From NCBI GenBank assembly GCA_008828725.1, contig MEHQ01002583.1, positions 100,618-164,617 on the forward strand: a DNA stretch of 64,000 nt, given 5' to 3'. Each line of letters begins with the position of its first letter. The stretch's first letter is position 1. Position numbers and translations under genes: made by a program. Below are positions 23,367-35,300 of this stretch, piece by piece. The stretch is from Saccharina japonica (lineage: Eukaryota; Sar; Phaeophyceae; Laminariales; Laminariaceae). A model generated the notes under the pieces. The model did not search any database. It was not told the DNA's origin and saw nothing but the letters and a program-made list of their open reading frames with translations.

Positions 23367-26300
23367 AGGTCTCCTCTCCCATGAGCTCCACCCCTCGTCC
23401 ATCACTGTACCCCCCCTGAACCGCGTCAGGCCAATTCCGTTCGCCTGGGTCGAACGGGTATGTTACACCCTTCTGGCCCAAGCCCACCTGCGGTACTCCT
23501 CCGCCCACACCGTCCCCATCCCATTGCTGCCGCATCGGCGGCGGGGGCGTTACACCAACACCACTGAGCTCCACCTCAGGCTCAGCAACACCAAGCTCCA
23601 CCATCTTAGCCTCAACAAAACCGAGCTTCTCCTCCTCAGCCTCGGCAAAACCGAGCTCCTCCTCCGCTTCAGCCTCGCCACCGAGCTCCTCCACCTCGGG
23701 CTCAACAACACCAAGCTCGACAGACGCAGCTAGCGGCTCACGAGCATCACCGAGCTCGTGCGCTTCGAACGTTCCAGCCTGCGGCACGTTGCTGTAGTCC
23801 GGCGCGTAGACGACTGGGCAGTGCACTGTCTGGCCATGTGACCATAGGCCTGAAACCCATCGCACACGCTGTTTGGTGCAAAACAAATCGCGGCCTCATG
23901 CCTTCGAGCACCACAACGTTTGCACGTGTAGAAACCGCTCATAGACGCCCCTGGAGGTGGAGGGGACTCGGGCGGATACCAGCCGTTTCCGGCGTTACGA
24001 GTCTAACCAGTGCCCCCCGGCCTTTGCTGGTGCTGGTGCTGATCCTGCGGCTGAGGTGGGTGCTGCTGCTGGCAACTGTGACCTCCACCCCAATTCCACT
24101 GCTGTTGCCGCTGATGCGGCCAGGCGCCTCACAACTGCTGCTGCTGCTGCTGCTGCTGCTGCGCAGTGCCTCGATACTGCCGCTGCTGCCGCTGCTGTGG
24201 CCCTGCGCCTCCATACTGCCGCTGGTGCTGCTGCTGCTGTGGCCCTGCGCCTCCATACTACCGCTGGTGCTGCTGTCCACCAAAGACACACTGCTGCTGC
24301 TGCTGCTGCTGCAGCTCCTGTTCATCCTGCCTCCCAAAATCCTCGAAAACAATCTCCAGCTGTTACTGCTGCTGTCCATAATCCTCAACAGGAAAGACCA
24401 TCTCCAAAGTCACCCCCCCCCGTACCAACTCCCCCTCTAACACAGTATAGCGCTTCAGCGACCTCCGGGCCCGAAGCAATCCGATGATCGTGTATATATC
24501 CGTTTGCTGTATAACGTGTTCTGTGTAACCACGTGCCTATACCATGGGTCGTCAAGGAGAAAGTAGTAGATACTGTACTCGTATCACCAAATACCCAAAT
24601 ATACAAAGGCAAGTTCGGTAGGGTATACCGGTACCGGGGGTATAGTTTTTGCGCGTACCGAACTTACCGGGTACCGGTATTGAAAAAATACCGAACTTAC
24701 CGAAGTGTCCGGTACCGGTATTGAAAAAATACCGAACTTACCGAAGTGTTCGGTAGGATATCGAGCCCGGTACCGAACTTACCGAAGTGTTCGGTAGGGT
24801 ATTAAGCACACTACCGAGAAAATACCGGTACCCCCGGTATTGTGGACGAGGGTATACCGGTACCCAGGGTACATTTAGGTGAGCGTACCGAACTTACCGA
24901 AGTGTCAGGTACCGGTATTGGAAAAATACCGAACTTACCGAAGTGTCGGGTACCGGTATTGAAGTAATACCGAACTTACCGAAGTGACGGGTACCGGTAT
25001 TGAAAAAATACCGAACTTACCGAAGTGTCGGGTACCGGTATTGGAAAAATACCGAACTTACCGAGGTGTCGGGTACCGGTATTGGAAAAATACCGAACTT
25101 ACCGAGGTGTCGGGTACCGGTATTGGAAAAATACCGAACTTACCGAAGTGTCGGGTACCGGTATTGGAAAAATACCGAACTTACCGAGTGTCAGGTACCG
25201 GTATTTACCGAGGAAACCCCCGGTATACTTCGGTACGTACCTTTGTTACCGAACATACCCTAAATAAATGTGTACTTGTAGCAACAGCAAACAGATGGCG
25301 GCGACAATGACGGANNAAATACCGAGCTTACCGAACTGTCGGGTACCGGTATTGAAAAAATACCGAACTTACCGAAGTGTCGGGTACCGGTATTTACCGA
25401 GAAAATACCCCCGGTACAGTTCGGTACGTACCCTACCGAACATACCTTTGCAAATATACACACACAAGCAGAGCCACTACCTGTCGTCAAAGGCCCATCA
25501 TGAACACCACACAGGAGTGAGCCGCACCTTTCCGTCATGCCCCACCCTCACACATATACGGGCAGAATCTTATCATCAAAGCCCGGGTCGTATCTTAACA
25601 TCATCGACTGCCACCGCAAGGGGCAGCAACCACGCGAGGCATCCATCATCTCACAGTTTAGATCATCGGCCACCTCGCGTAGTGCTGCTGCAGCTGCTGC
25701 TGATTATAGAGCAGCGATTGATTCGAGATGTCGCGTTGAAGTCCGTAAATAGGATGCATGATACGAGTACGTTCTCAGGTGAGCAGTCGGAGCTTCTCCC
25801 ACTACACGACGCTGCGCAGAGCGTGCCATAGCACGGTCTACGACGTGAAAAACGCCTACCACCAAATGCCGGTAGAAACACCCGAGTTAGACAAAGTCAC
25901 CTTAGTGACGCGGAGCGGTAAATGGGTCATACACACAGGGACTAAGTAAGGGTCTGGAATTTTCTTCGGGGTGTAATCGTATGGGGGAGCAAGAAGGCAC
26001 CCGTACGAGCTGGTTCAAAAAGAAACATAAGATTCCATCTTTGATCAACCATTTTTAGAATAAGTTGTTTTTTCGACGCAAAATATATCAACATAATAAC
26101 CGCATCAACAAGGGGAACACATCGATCGGTGAAGCCCGTTTGGGCTTTGTAGTTCTCGCGATATATGAACATTGTTCGTACTACTTCGGGAGGCGTTGTT
26201 GCATAGGGGTTTAACCGAACTATACTAAAACCCATATAGTTTAGTATACAGGCCATAAGTCGGTCATTACGTCGGAGAATCCGACACTAGACGTGTTCAC

Positions 26301-29300
26301 ACGATCGTATCAACAAGCGGAAGACGTCCGTGTTTTTTTTTGTCCTGCGAGCCGTACAAGGCTGTTATAAGAAACGCCTGCCAAATTACTTGAACAATGT
26401 ATTGAACGTTTTGGACACCCTAGGGAAATAATAGTCTTGCGGGAAATCACTTTTACACCCTGGCGTTTTTGAGTTGCCGAGCAAACCTTGGCGAGGTTGT
26501 TTTCTATTACATTACGAAGGGCCCCAGGAAGGGACTTTTTTGAAAATAAAATAAAATCATGAATGAATGAGTTATTCCGGGTCAAAGTGACCCAAACATC
26601 CGCGAAATTGAAAAACACACTACTTACAGAGAGAGGTAAATAAAACGAAAACAAAGACCCTTCGATCGTTTTTTTGTGCTGCCATAAAGAACACCCCTGT
26701 CAAATTTCGTTTTCCAACTCTCAAAAACCAGCGTGCAAAGTTGCAAAGATGTATTCTTATTATTATGCTCCTTTCTGGAACCAGCTCGTAAAAGTCACGA
26801 TTGTTGCTCCTCCGAAGATTTTTCACTTCGTTTTTTCTCAAAATGACCGCAATCAACTTCTTCTGCCTTCGGGGTAAAAATGGATGAAAAAGTAAGTTTC
26901 CAAAACAGAATGCTTATTATTAGGCGCAAACACTCAATGAAACCGTTGTTTTTACCCGTGGACATCCAGAACGCCCAGTGTCTGTGCCGACTCTTTATCC
27001 TAGATATATATCTGTACCAAATGGACATTTTCCCGGAATACTTTCACTTTTCACCTCCGGCCGGGGGTCATTTCTCGCGCTATCGGCTGCGGGGCACGCA
27101 GGGGGGCCGCGTGTGCGCCACGGTGCCAGTGCGGGTCCAACCCGAGGCCGGTGGGGCGTGCTCTGGGCCTTCGAAGTCGCGAATTCTGGCAAATAACTCA
27201 GGGGAGACGTTCCGACTTGACACCGCCTCTCAACTACTATGCAAAACCTTTTGTACGAAGTACGACTGTTTTTTTATCCGCATGAGAACGGAACACCCAC
27301 AGCACGCACCACGCACGAGAGAACAAGGACCACAGCGACTTGACATTGAACGAGGCACACATCAAGCGTCGTGCAGCAGTAGTTGATACTATGTTGCATG
27401 CGTCTGCCCTCTCTAGGCTGTGTACATAGAGCAGTTGTACGAGACGAGTGAAAAAATACATGAGCATTTTTTGTAAAATTTTATAATTTTGTTCCACATT
27501 TTTTTAATCTACGTGGAGTACGTACACAAGATCTACGAGTAGGCAGGTGTGCATATCATATCTACAGTACCTCTGTCTACGGAAACGATAGGCCGATCTC
27601 ATATAACCGTGTCGTAGGTGCTTTGCCACCTTCCACATACCAATACTCCTGCAGTACGAGATAGAGAGTGGTAGGCAAGTACTGTACGTTCAGTTGTACG
27701 TACGTACTGCTGTACGTACGTACAGCACTGGGGCGTGCTTTCGGCCTTCAAAGTCGCGAGTTCTGGCAAAAATTGGAGCAAACCGTGGCATAGACTGCTG
27801 TAAAAAGTAGAAGCGACGGCCATTCCTAAAGAAGTTAATGTGACGAGATGATATCGTGTCTGAGGTACAAAACCCTATCGTATCTGAGGTACAGTGATGT
27901 GTGTTCGATATATGCGATTCCAGCAAAACCTCCCCCTGTGATATTGATATCACCCGCGCTTTACAGCAGCGATTAAAAACAACAAAACCGCTAATACCCG
28001 TCACGGGTATGGATAACACTTCATACTAGCCGATCATTTGGGCCCAGGGCTCCCGGATATCCAGCTGTTCGACGGGCACCCTTAGACGAGTACTCGGCTG
28101 CCAAACGCGTACCAGGGTACCCGCCCAAAAGGTATTACGTACGAGTGAATACTCTCATCTAGGACCGGGGATCGTCGGGCAACAGCTCTGTCATAACTAT
28201 CTTTTGTATACTCAGCTGTACAGCGCACAACAGCCGTGACAACTACAGTATACCACCACTACGTACTGCTGTGGGATCGACTTTAAATCCTAAAAGAGAT
28301 AGTAAGATCGACTTCAGGAACAAAACAAGTCGTTGAGCCTGGACACCAAACTGAGGTTTCTCAACACCGGGAGCCCACTGTACCTCAGATACGATATCAT
28401 CTCGTGACAGCGGTTTCGTTTGGAATGGCCGTCGCTACTACTTTTACAGTCTATGCCACAGGTTTGCTCCAAAAAATTAACTTTGAAGCATGTGCGATAT
28501 ATTTTCACCTTGCGACACCCCCGGGATTTCAAGTGACCAACATCCCGAAGGGGAACCTTGCATATATACCAGTTCTGTGATTACCAAACCAGGACAGATC
28601 TTATAGATGTTATGTTGTATTGCAGCCAGGAGAGCACACCATGCATGCAATGCCGGTCACCCCGGTTGTCGAGCAGGTAACCACGAAGAATGCTAAATTT
28701 TGAAGTCAGAGGTTCGAGTCTCCGTATGCATGGAGTTTTTATTGTCAAAGAAGGATACTGTAACCCCCACAAAAACAAACCAAAGTGGCGTGCGACCCCC
28801 GGAGATGTGAGAGGCAATACAACAAGCAGATACTGTACACAAGAGCAAAACATAAATAAACAAAATACAAATCAATGTACACAGCGGAAGGCCGAACGAA
28901 AGGAAAGGACAGGGAACCGAAGCACAACAAAAAAAGCACCACCCTCCAGGCAGCCGGGGCAGTTTTGTGTTTTGTACCGGTAGTACAAAAAGTTTCCACA
29001 AAATAGTCGGTCTGGTAACTTGCTACCCTGTCTGCTCTCTCCTTCCTGCGTTCGTCAACCGAGATTTCCCTACGACCGTTGCCCCCCCCTCTCCCCATTC
29101 CCGTGGGCGCCACCCATACAACGGATGTGTGGCGCTTCCTAATCAATCCCGCTTCATCGTGCCAGACACGAAAAATACAAAGGAAGAGGAGGAGATACTA
29201 CTACCACTTACTTGTATATTGTATACAACACACAGAGAGACTAACTACTTGACAACTACAGGTGGGAACCGGTAAAAACAAACTGGTTAAAACCGGGTTT

Positions 29301-32300
29301 TAGAAACCCAGCAGGCGTGTACGAGTAGCCGCTTTTCGAAAAAAATGCGTTTTGTTTCGCCGGTTTTAACCGGTTAACCAAAAACCGGATACAACCGAAA
29401 AAAACGGATAAAAACGGATAAAACCGGATACAAACCGAAAAAAAGGAAACACAGTTTAAACCAATAGCACCGGACAAAGTCTTCACTGATTATCTATCAA
29501 ATAAAACCATCACCACCAGTACTAATAATAGAATACACACAGTAGCAGCAGCAGTAGTATTATATATGGTATATGGTATCATGCACCATACATACCTGTA
29601 TCACCCATCACCAATAATTATATTTGTAGACGATGGTGAAACAGAAAATACTGCAGACACCACGTATCGTAGAATTAACTAAGTATTCAACGAAGTTTGA
29701 ACAAAGAATGCAGACATCATCCCCGTATACCAGGCAGTAGTCCTGGGCGGGTGTAAAATAGCTCAAACCATCTATATATATCAAGAACCAAATAACAGAA
29801 TATGGTTCAGCCAACCCATGTACACTGAAACCTGGTGTATTATACAAATATAACGAGAAGTATAACCCCACTTTTATGGCATACCAGTAGAACAATATCT
29901 GAACCAAAAACAACACACTAGCTCGAATCTCCCCGGAAATGACCCGCATCGAAGCATACATTATTATATTAATAATACAAAATCGAGTTTGAACAATACC
30001 CCAAAAATCCAACTTAAACCCCCCAAAAATCCAGAAACGATTCACCCCGCCGTCGTGCGCCTCAATTTCATGACGCACGCAAAGGACATGAAAGCTCGAT
30101 GCTGCGGCCTTCTTCGAGGTGAAACCTTCCTCTTGGAGGGAAGGGGAGGGGGAAAAAAGGGGTGGGATCACCGCTGTGAGCAGCGCACTTTTGTCATTCC
30201 GTTTGAGCTCGTCTCATACCACCTCCTTTTAGCGCTTGCGGCACCAGGTCTTGGTCCAGACCTTTGTGATTTACGTACTGCCCGATAGAGCCTTAGGTGG
30301 AAAGACAAGGAGCTGTAGCTTCAAGTGCACTGCTCGAACGCCTGTGACTGCAAAAACCTAAGACCACCTCTTCTGGATCTCCTCTGCATCCTTTCAGGTG
30401 AAAAACCGCGTGCGTGCGTAAACCTGTCTATAGATTGCCCACATGCACCATCAATGAGGAATGATGGGTACGTAAAACAGCAATCCTCTATGCCGACACG
30501 ACCTGATCAACGGGACTGGAATGGACCGTGGATCGACATGGGTCCGCGACTACAAAAAACAGGGAGTTACTGGGTTTGGTAATCTATGTATGGATCGACA
30601 TTATCACATGACAACACAAAAAAAACTGTCTGTGTAAAGTATACCTGTTACGTACACCATCTCCGCCCTGACTTTTTCACCCCCATGATGAAATACGATA
30701 CATACTCAACATGCTACTAATATTAAATACAATGTATCCCCCACCATCTACCCTACGTACTAACCACCTCTCCCCCCCCCCCTGTCACACACCCTAACCT
30801 AAAACCATACTGCAAAATATAATACTGCTATTATAATAAAATCGTCTGATTAACCACTATTCACTTGTTACAAACATTTCACCCCCAAAAAAACCCCTGA
30901 AAATTCATACTAGATTTTAACATACGTCCTGTCAACATGGTTGATTGGTTCACACCCCTGTCTCTATGTGTCTCCCCCTCCCCTCCCTTTCACAGTTATA
31001 AGGGATAAAAAACTTTTTTAACCCCTACCTACTAATTGCCATTAAAGATACCTTATAGGTACAAATAAATAATGCACACTATTAAAAACCCAAATCACTA
31101 ATTAATTAAAATCCGTCCAGGTGCTTTTAAGTTTTCCCCCATACCTGTCCTCACACACCTCTCCTGTAAAATATAATACTGCTATTATGATAAAATCGTC
31201 TGATTAACCACTATTTACTTGTTACAAACAAATTCCCCCCAAAAACCCCCTGAAAATTCATACTAGATTTTAACATACCTCCTGTCAACATGGTTGATTG
31301 GTTCTACTCTTGTATGTATGTGTCTCCCCCTCCTAGCCTCCCTTCCCTTTAACAGTTATAAGGGATAAAACGTTGTTGTTGTTGTTCTTACTAATTAGAG
31401 TGTTTGCGCAAAAGTCTTTTCAGAAAATATTTTTCTGGACGCTAAAAAAAGTGAACTTCCTTTCCCTCACGATTTCTTAGTGTTTGCGCAAAAGCAAACC
31501 CAAAAAAGACTTTGCAAACCCTTCGTGCCGTATGAAACAGGGAAGCGGGTGAGCACGGGGAGACAAAAACGAAGAAACAAAAATCCGTGTACCAGCACAG
31601 CAGTACGAACTTATGTACCAAAGACTCGTGGTACCAGGTGCATCCTATATAGCAAAAACAGCAACGAATACAAGCAGGGCATATATCAACAGCAGCCGCA
31701 ACCCAGCATCGGCGGCAGCCGCTGTATACCCAGACAGCAAGCAGAAGCAGCAGCACAGTTAGCAGCAGCTACTCGTACTCTCCAAGGGGTGGCTAGGGTC
31801 AGCAGCAGCAGCAGCAGCTCACAGCAGCGAGCAGCTTCCGTTTTTGCTACTTTCAATCATGGGATTGGCTTTTTTTCTCACTATTGTGCTGCTGCTCGAG
31901 CCTACGAGTGCCAACGCCACGATTCAAGCACGCCCGACCCCCTCGGCACAGCGGCGCAGTCGCCCCCGCGCCCTCCCCCGCCGCGCCGCCGCCGCCGCTG
32001 CTGCTGCTGATGCTGCAGCTGTAGCTTCAGCTGCTGTGCTGCCGCCACCACGGGTGTGTTCCGGAGATGGTACACAAGACTTTTCATGCTGTATCATTGG
32101 GAGGTATACAGGCGGCACGTACGAGTACCAATTTCTGATCGAGGCACCTTCCACGACGACATCAAGTGGGCGGGTGCCGCAGCAGCGGCCCGCCGTGACA
32201 GCCCAACGCCACTCGTCCGTGCCATACTCCAGCCTACACATTTTGAGCCTCGGTGCGCTCCGCGGTTAGTTGCCGTGTTGCGAGTAGCAGCGCTTTTGTC

Positions 32301-35300
32301 GGCTGTGCAAGGTACGGCTCTCGGTGGTGTCGATGAGACCCAGTGCGTCGGGTGAAATCTCGGTACGTTGTACGCCAATAAACAGAGAGCACAAAAAGTA
32401 CCGCAAATTCTGGCCAAATCGTTACTTCTGAAAAGTATTTTCCGGTCGTTTTTTCAGAAAAATACCGCTAATTTTTACCGCGGGACAATTTTTAGAAAAT
32501 TATTTTTCAAAAAAGTCTTTTGCGCAAACACTCTATTGCCACTAAAGATACCTTATAGGTACAAATAAATAATGCACACTACAAAAACCCAAATCACTAA
32601 CTAATTAAAAGTTCATCCAGGTGCTTTTAAGTTTTACTCCATAACCTGTCCTCACACACCTCTTCTTATATACCATACATGACTACAAAGAGTAGAACCA
32701 CTCTATCACGTAAACTCGTCGGAACACTATAGTATACCTGGTACGTTTATTTCAGACTGTTTAATTTTAATTTTAATTTAATTTAAATTATTTCTTCCCC
32801 CACAAATAGACACATACTTCCTGAATTCTACAGCCTCAGATTGTGTCTCCCTCATACGGGATGTACATCCTACATGAGGAGATATAAAACCCGTAAGTAC
32901 GCGCGATCGAAGTATTACACTCAGCTAGCGAAGATGAGCTTCGACGAAATCCTCGAGCTCCCAGCTGTTGTTGTTTTTGTTGTAGTTTTTTTTTTTTTTT
33001 TTCCCCCAAAGACACACACTTCCTGAACTCTACAGCCTCAGATTGTGTCTCCCTCATACGGGATGTACATCCTACATGAGGAGATATAAAACCCGTAAGT
33101 ACGCGCGATCGAAGTATTACACTCAGCTAGCGAAGATGAGCTTCGACGAAATCCTCGAGCTCCCAGCTGTTGTTGTTTTTGTTGTAGTTTTTTTTTTTTT
33201 TTTTCCCCCAAAGACACACACTTCCTGAACTCTACAGCCTCAGATTGTGTCTCCCTCATACGGGATGTACATCCTACATGAGGAGATATAAAACCCGTAA
33301 GTACGCGCGATCGAAGTATTACACTCAGCTAGCAAAGATGAGCTTCGACGAAATCCTCGAGCTCACAGCTGTTGTTTTTTTTTAATTTTTAATATGGTAT
33401 CATGCATACGTAGTATTTTGCCGTGATCGCTTTTTGCCTTTGTCTCTCTGCCCCTCCGTATTTTCCTAGGATTTTCTTCGATTGCTTAGGTACGTACATA
33501 TTCAGTTTGTGATGTTATTTCCTCTTCTCGTTCCTGAACTCTCGTGTGTGGCACGAAAACGAAAGTAGAAGAATGTCGTACGTAACAGCCTGGAGTTTGG
33601 CGGAACGGAGAGAAAAATTGGGAACAGGGGGGGGAGGGGGGTGCTTCCAGTAGGGGTATCTGGGACGGAAAGACCAAGGGAGGGCATACGCAGCCTGTCG
33701 ATACAACAAGGGCAACAGCAGCAACAACAGCAGTAGTAGCAGCAGCATATCAGCATCAACAGTACAGCAGCAGCAAGCGCAGCAGCACCAGCAGCAGCAG
33801 CAGCAGCCAGCCGTAAACAGAGTCAACGGCAGGATCATATGAAGTAGGGAGACAGCACGTGGTGTTCCGTTGATCGCCATGCCCAAGGAGTACAGCAGCG
33901 AATACGAGGATGCGTCATCTTCGCAGGAGAGGAGGGATATACAGAGCGAGATGAAGATCGAGAAGCTGAGAGCGGAGTTGGAGCAAACAGAGCAAGCAAG
34001 GAAAGATGAGCGAGCCAAGGAGGGTACAGCCAGGAAGGAGAAGAGCAAGAGCAGCAGGCGGGGCGGCAGGTGAACCCGAAGAGAAGAGTGGCGGACGAGG
34101 CATTCCAGCAGAGGACGGCGGTGGGGGACTCCGGGAGATTCGCGAGGAGAGACCGAAGGAGGATACGGGTGAGAGCGCCGAATTTCCGTCAGCAGAAAGA
34201 GAAAAGATGACTGCAGATAAACGATTGTTCGAGCAGGAGGTGGAGAAAGTGGTAAGACAGGAGAATGCATGCCCTAGGTGTAGGCGGACGAACCCATGAT
34301 ACATGCCGTGAATTCGCAAGTGCACCCGAAGAGCGCACGTGGCACAGGGAGCAGGATCCGCACAACCAGCGGGAAACGTCCAGCCAGCGGGAGCCCCAGA
34401 GCGACATGGGAGAACCCTTGAAAAAATGGGGGGTTTCGTATGAGATGGAAGCTTGGAGGAATCGGGGACAATTCGGCTAAATAACACGAAAGGAACAGGG
34501 AGGGGTTCAGGGCAACTGGATTCAGGAAGGGGGAAGGTGGGAGGTGGATTATAGAGGCCCCCAATTAGATACAGCAGAGGATGTGGGATACTGGAAGCAT
34601 AGCAGAGGTGAAGACCGAGGGGAACCCAGTTTCTGGACGCAACGAAGAAGGTGGGAGGTAGTTTTCTAGAAGGGGGGATGGTGAATTACCGCCGTGGGGT
34701 TCTTTGAAGGCACGGGCGATGGCATCGCTGTGCCCAGGAATTTTCTTCATGACCAGGAAAGGCGAGAGGGGCCTGATGCGTTTCGCCGACCTGGACCTTT
34801 CGTTGTATGCGAGGACGGAGCTATCGGGGAGGCGCATGGGCGAGGGTGGGACGTCGCTTCCGGGCAGGGTAGAGGCGACGATGGGGGTGATTATGTTCAT
34901 GGCGACGCTCGCGGCGGATGACAATACTCGGATGGGGAGGGAGGCGATAAGCCGGGTGGAGACGCAGTGGGGGAATCAGTTCCAGCAAGTGAAGGAGGGG
35001 ATACACCATTTTTTCGTGACCAACAGGAAGGTGGCGGAGACGGGGGCCTTCGAGGAAGAGTTCACGGAACACTTCGATGCGGACCTGATAAAGCTGGGAG
35101 AGGCGGTGCGGATGACGGCCATGAAGCTGAAACGGAGGGGAACTACGTGGCCGACGGCGAGGCAGGCTGGACCGCTGCCGGTTCCGACCTTCCAGGAAAC
35201 GGCGGCGTGGTTGCAGTTAGCGCCACTGCACATCAGAGCGGAATACAACAGGAAGAAGGGGGGCGGGGAAAAGGGGGGGGGCGGGGGACGCTGAGGGCAA

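Larger units (their letters stand above)
20004..25657 (-). mobile_element. LTR-retroelement fossil with two terminal repeats
   Basis: Two direct repeats of about 325 bp bound the element (20004-20326 and 24485-25657, the second split by a later hAT-like insert). They are roughly 95% identical by eye, so it is fairly old. On the minus strand the 5' side carries a Gln-rich and zinc-knuckle gag-like part at about 24440-23270. I find no recognisable polymerase between 23.2 and 20.4 kb, so it resembles a large derivative that lost or never had pol. It is broken, with several breaks. It sits in the giant intron of the sulfotransferase gene. Confidence 0.6.
30815..32668 (+). repeat. Tandem duplication of ~355 bp, second copy interrupted
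   Basis: Copy one runs 30815-31167. Copy two starts at 31168 (AAAATATAATACTGC), is cut at 31396 by a transposon, and resumes at 32538 to about 32668. Phrases such as ACATGGTTGATTGGTT and AAGATACCTTATAGGTAC occur in the same order in both. Copy one preserves the empty insertion site CTAATTGCCA. Confidence 0.85.

Noticed and set aside
24880-25210. CRISPR-like array of regular repeats
   Set aside because: Contiguous 41-bp minisatellite with no unique spacers, in a eukaryotic transposon.
28641-28738. tRNA gene with CATGCAT/ATGCATG acceptor and a GGTTCGAGTCT B-box
   Set aside because: D-arm and anticodon arm do not fold without forcing; at best a tRNA-like relic.
32900-33370. GATGAGCTTCGACGAAATC in the 202-bp units as a possible hammerhead
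   Set aside because: The conserved C-U before GAUGA is absent and stem II cannot form properly.
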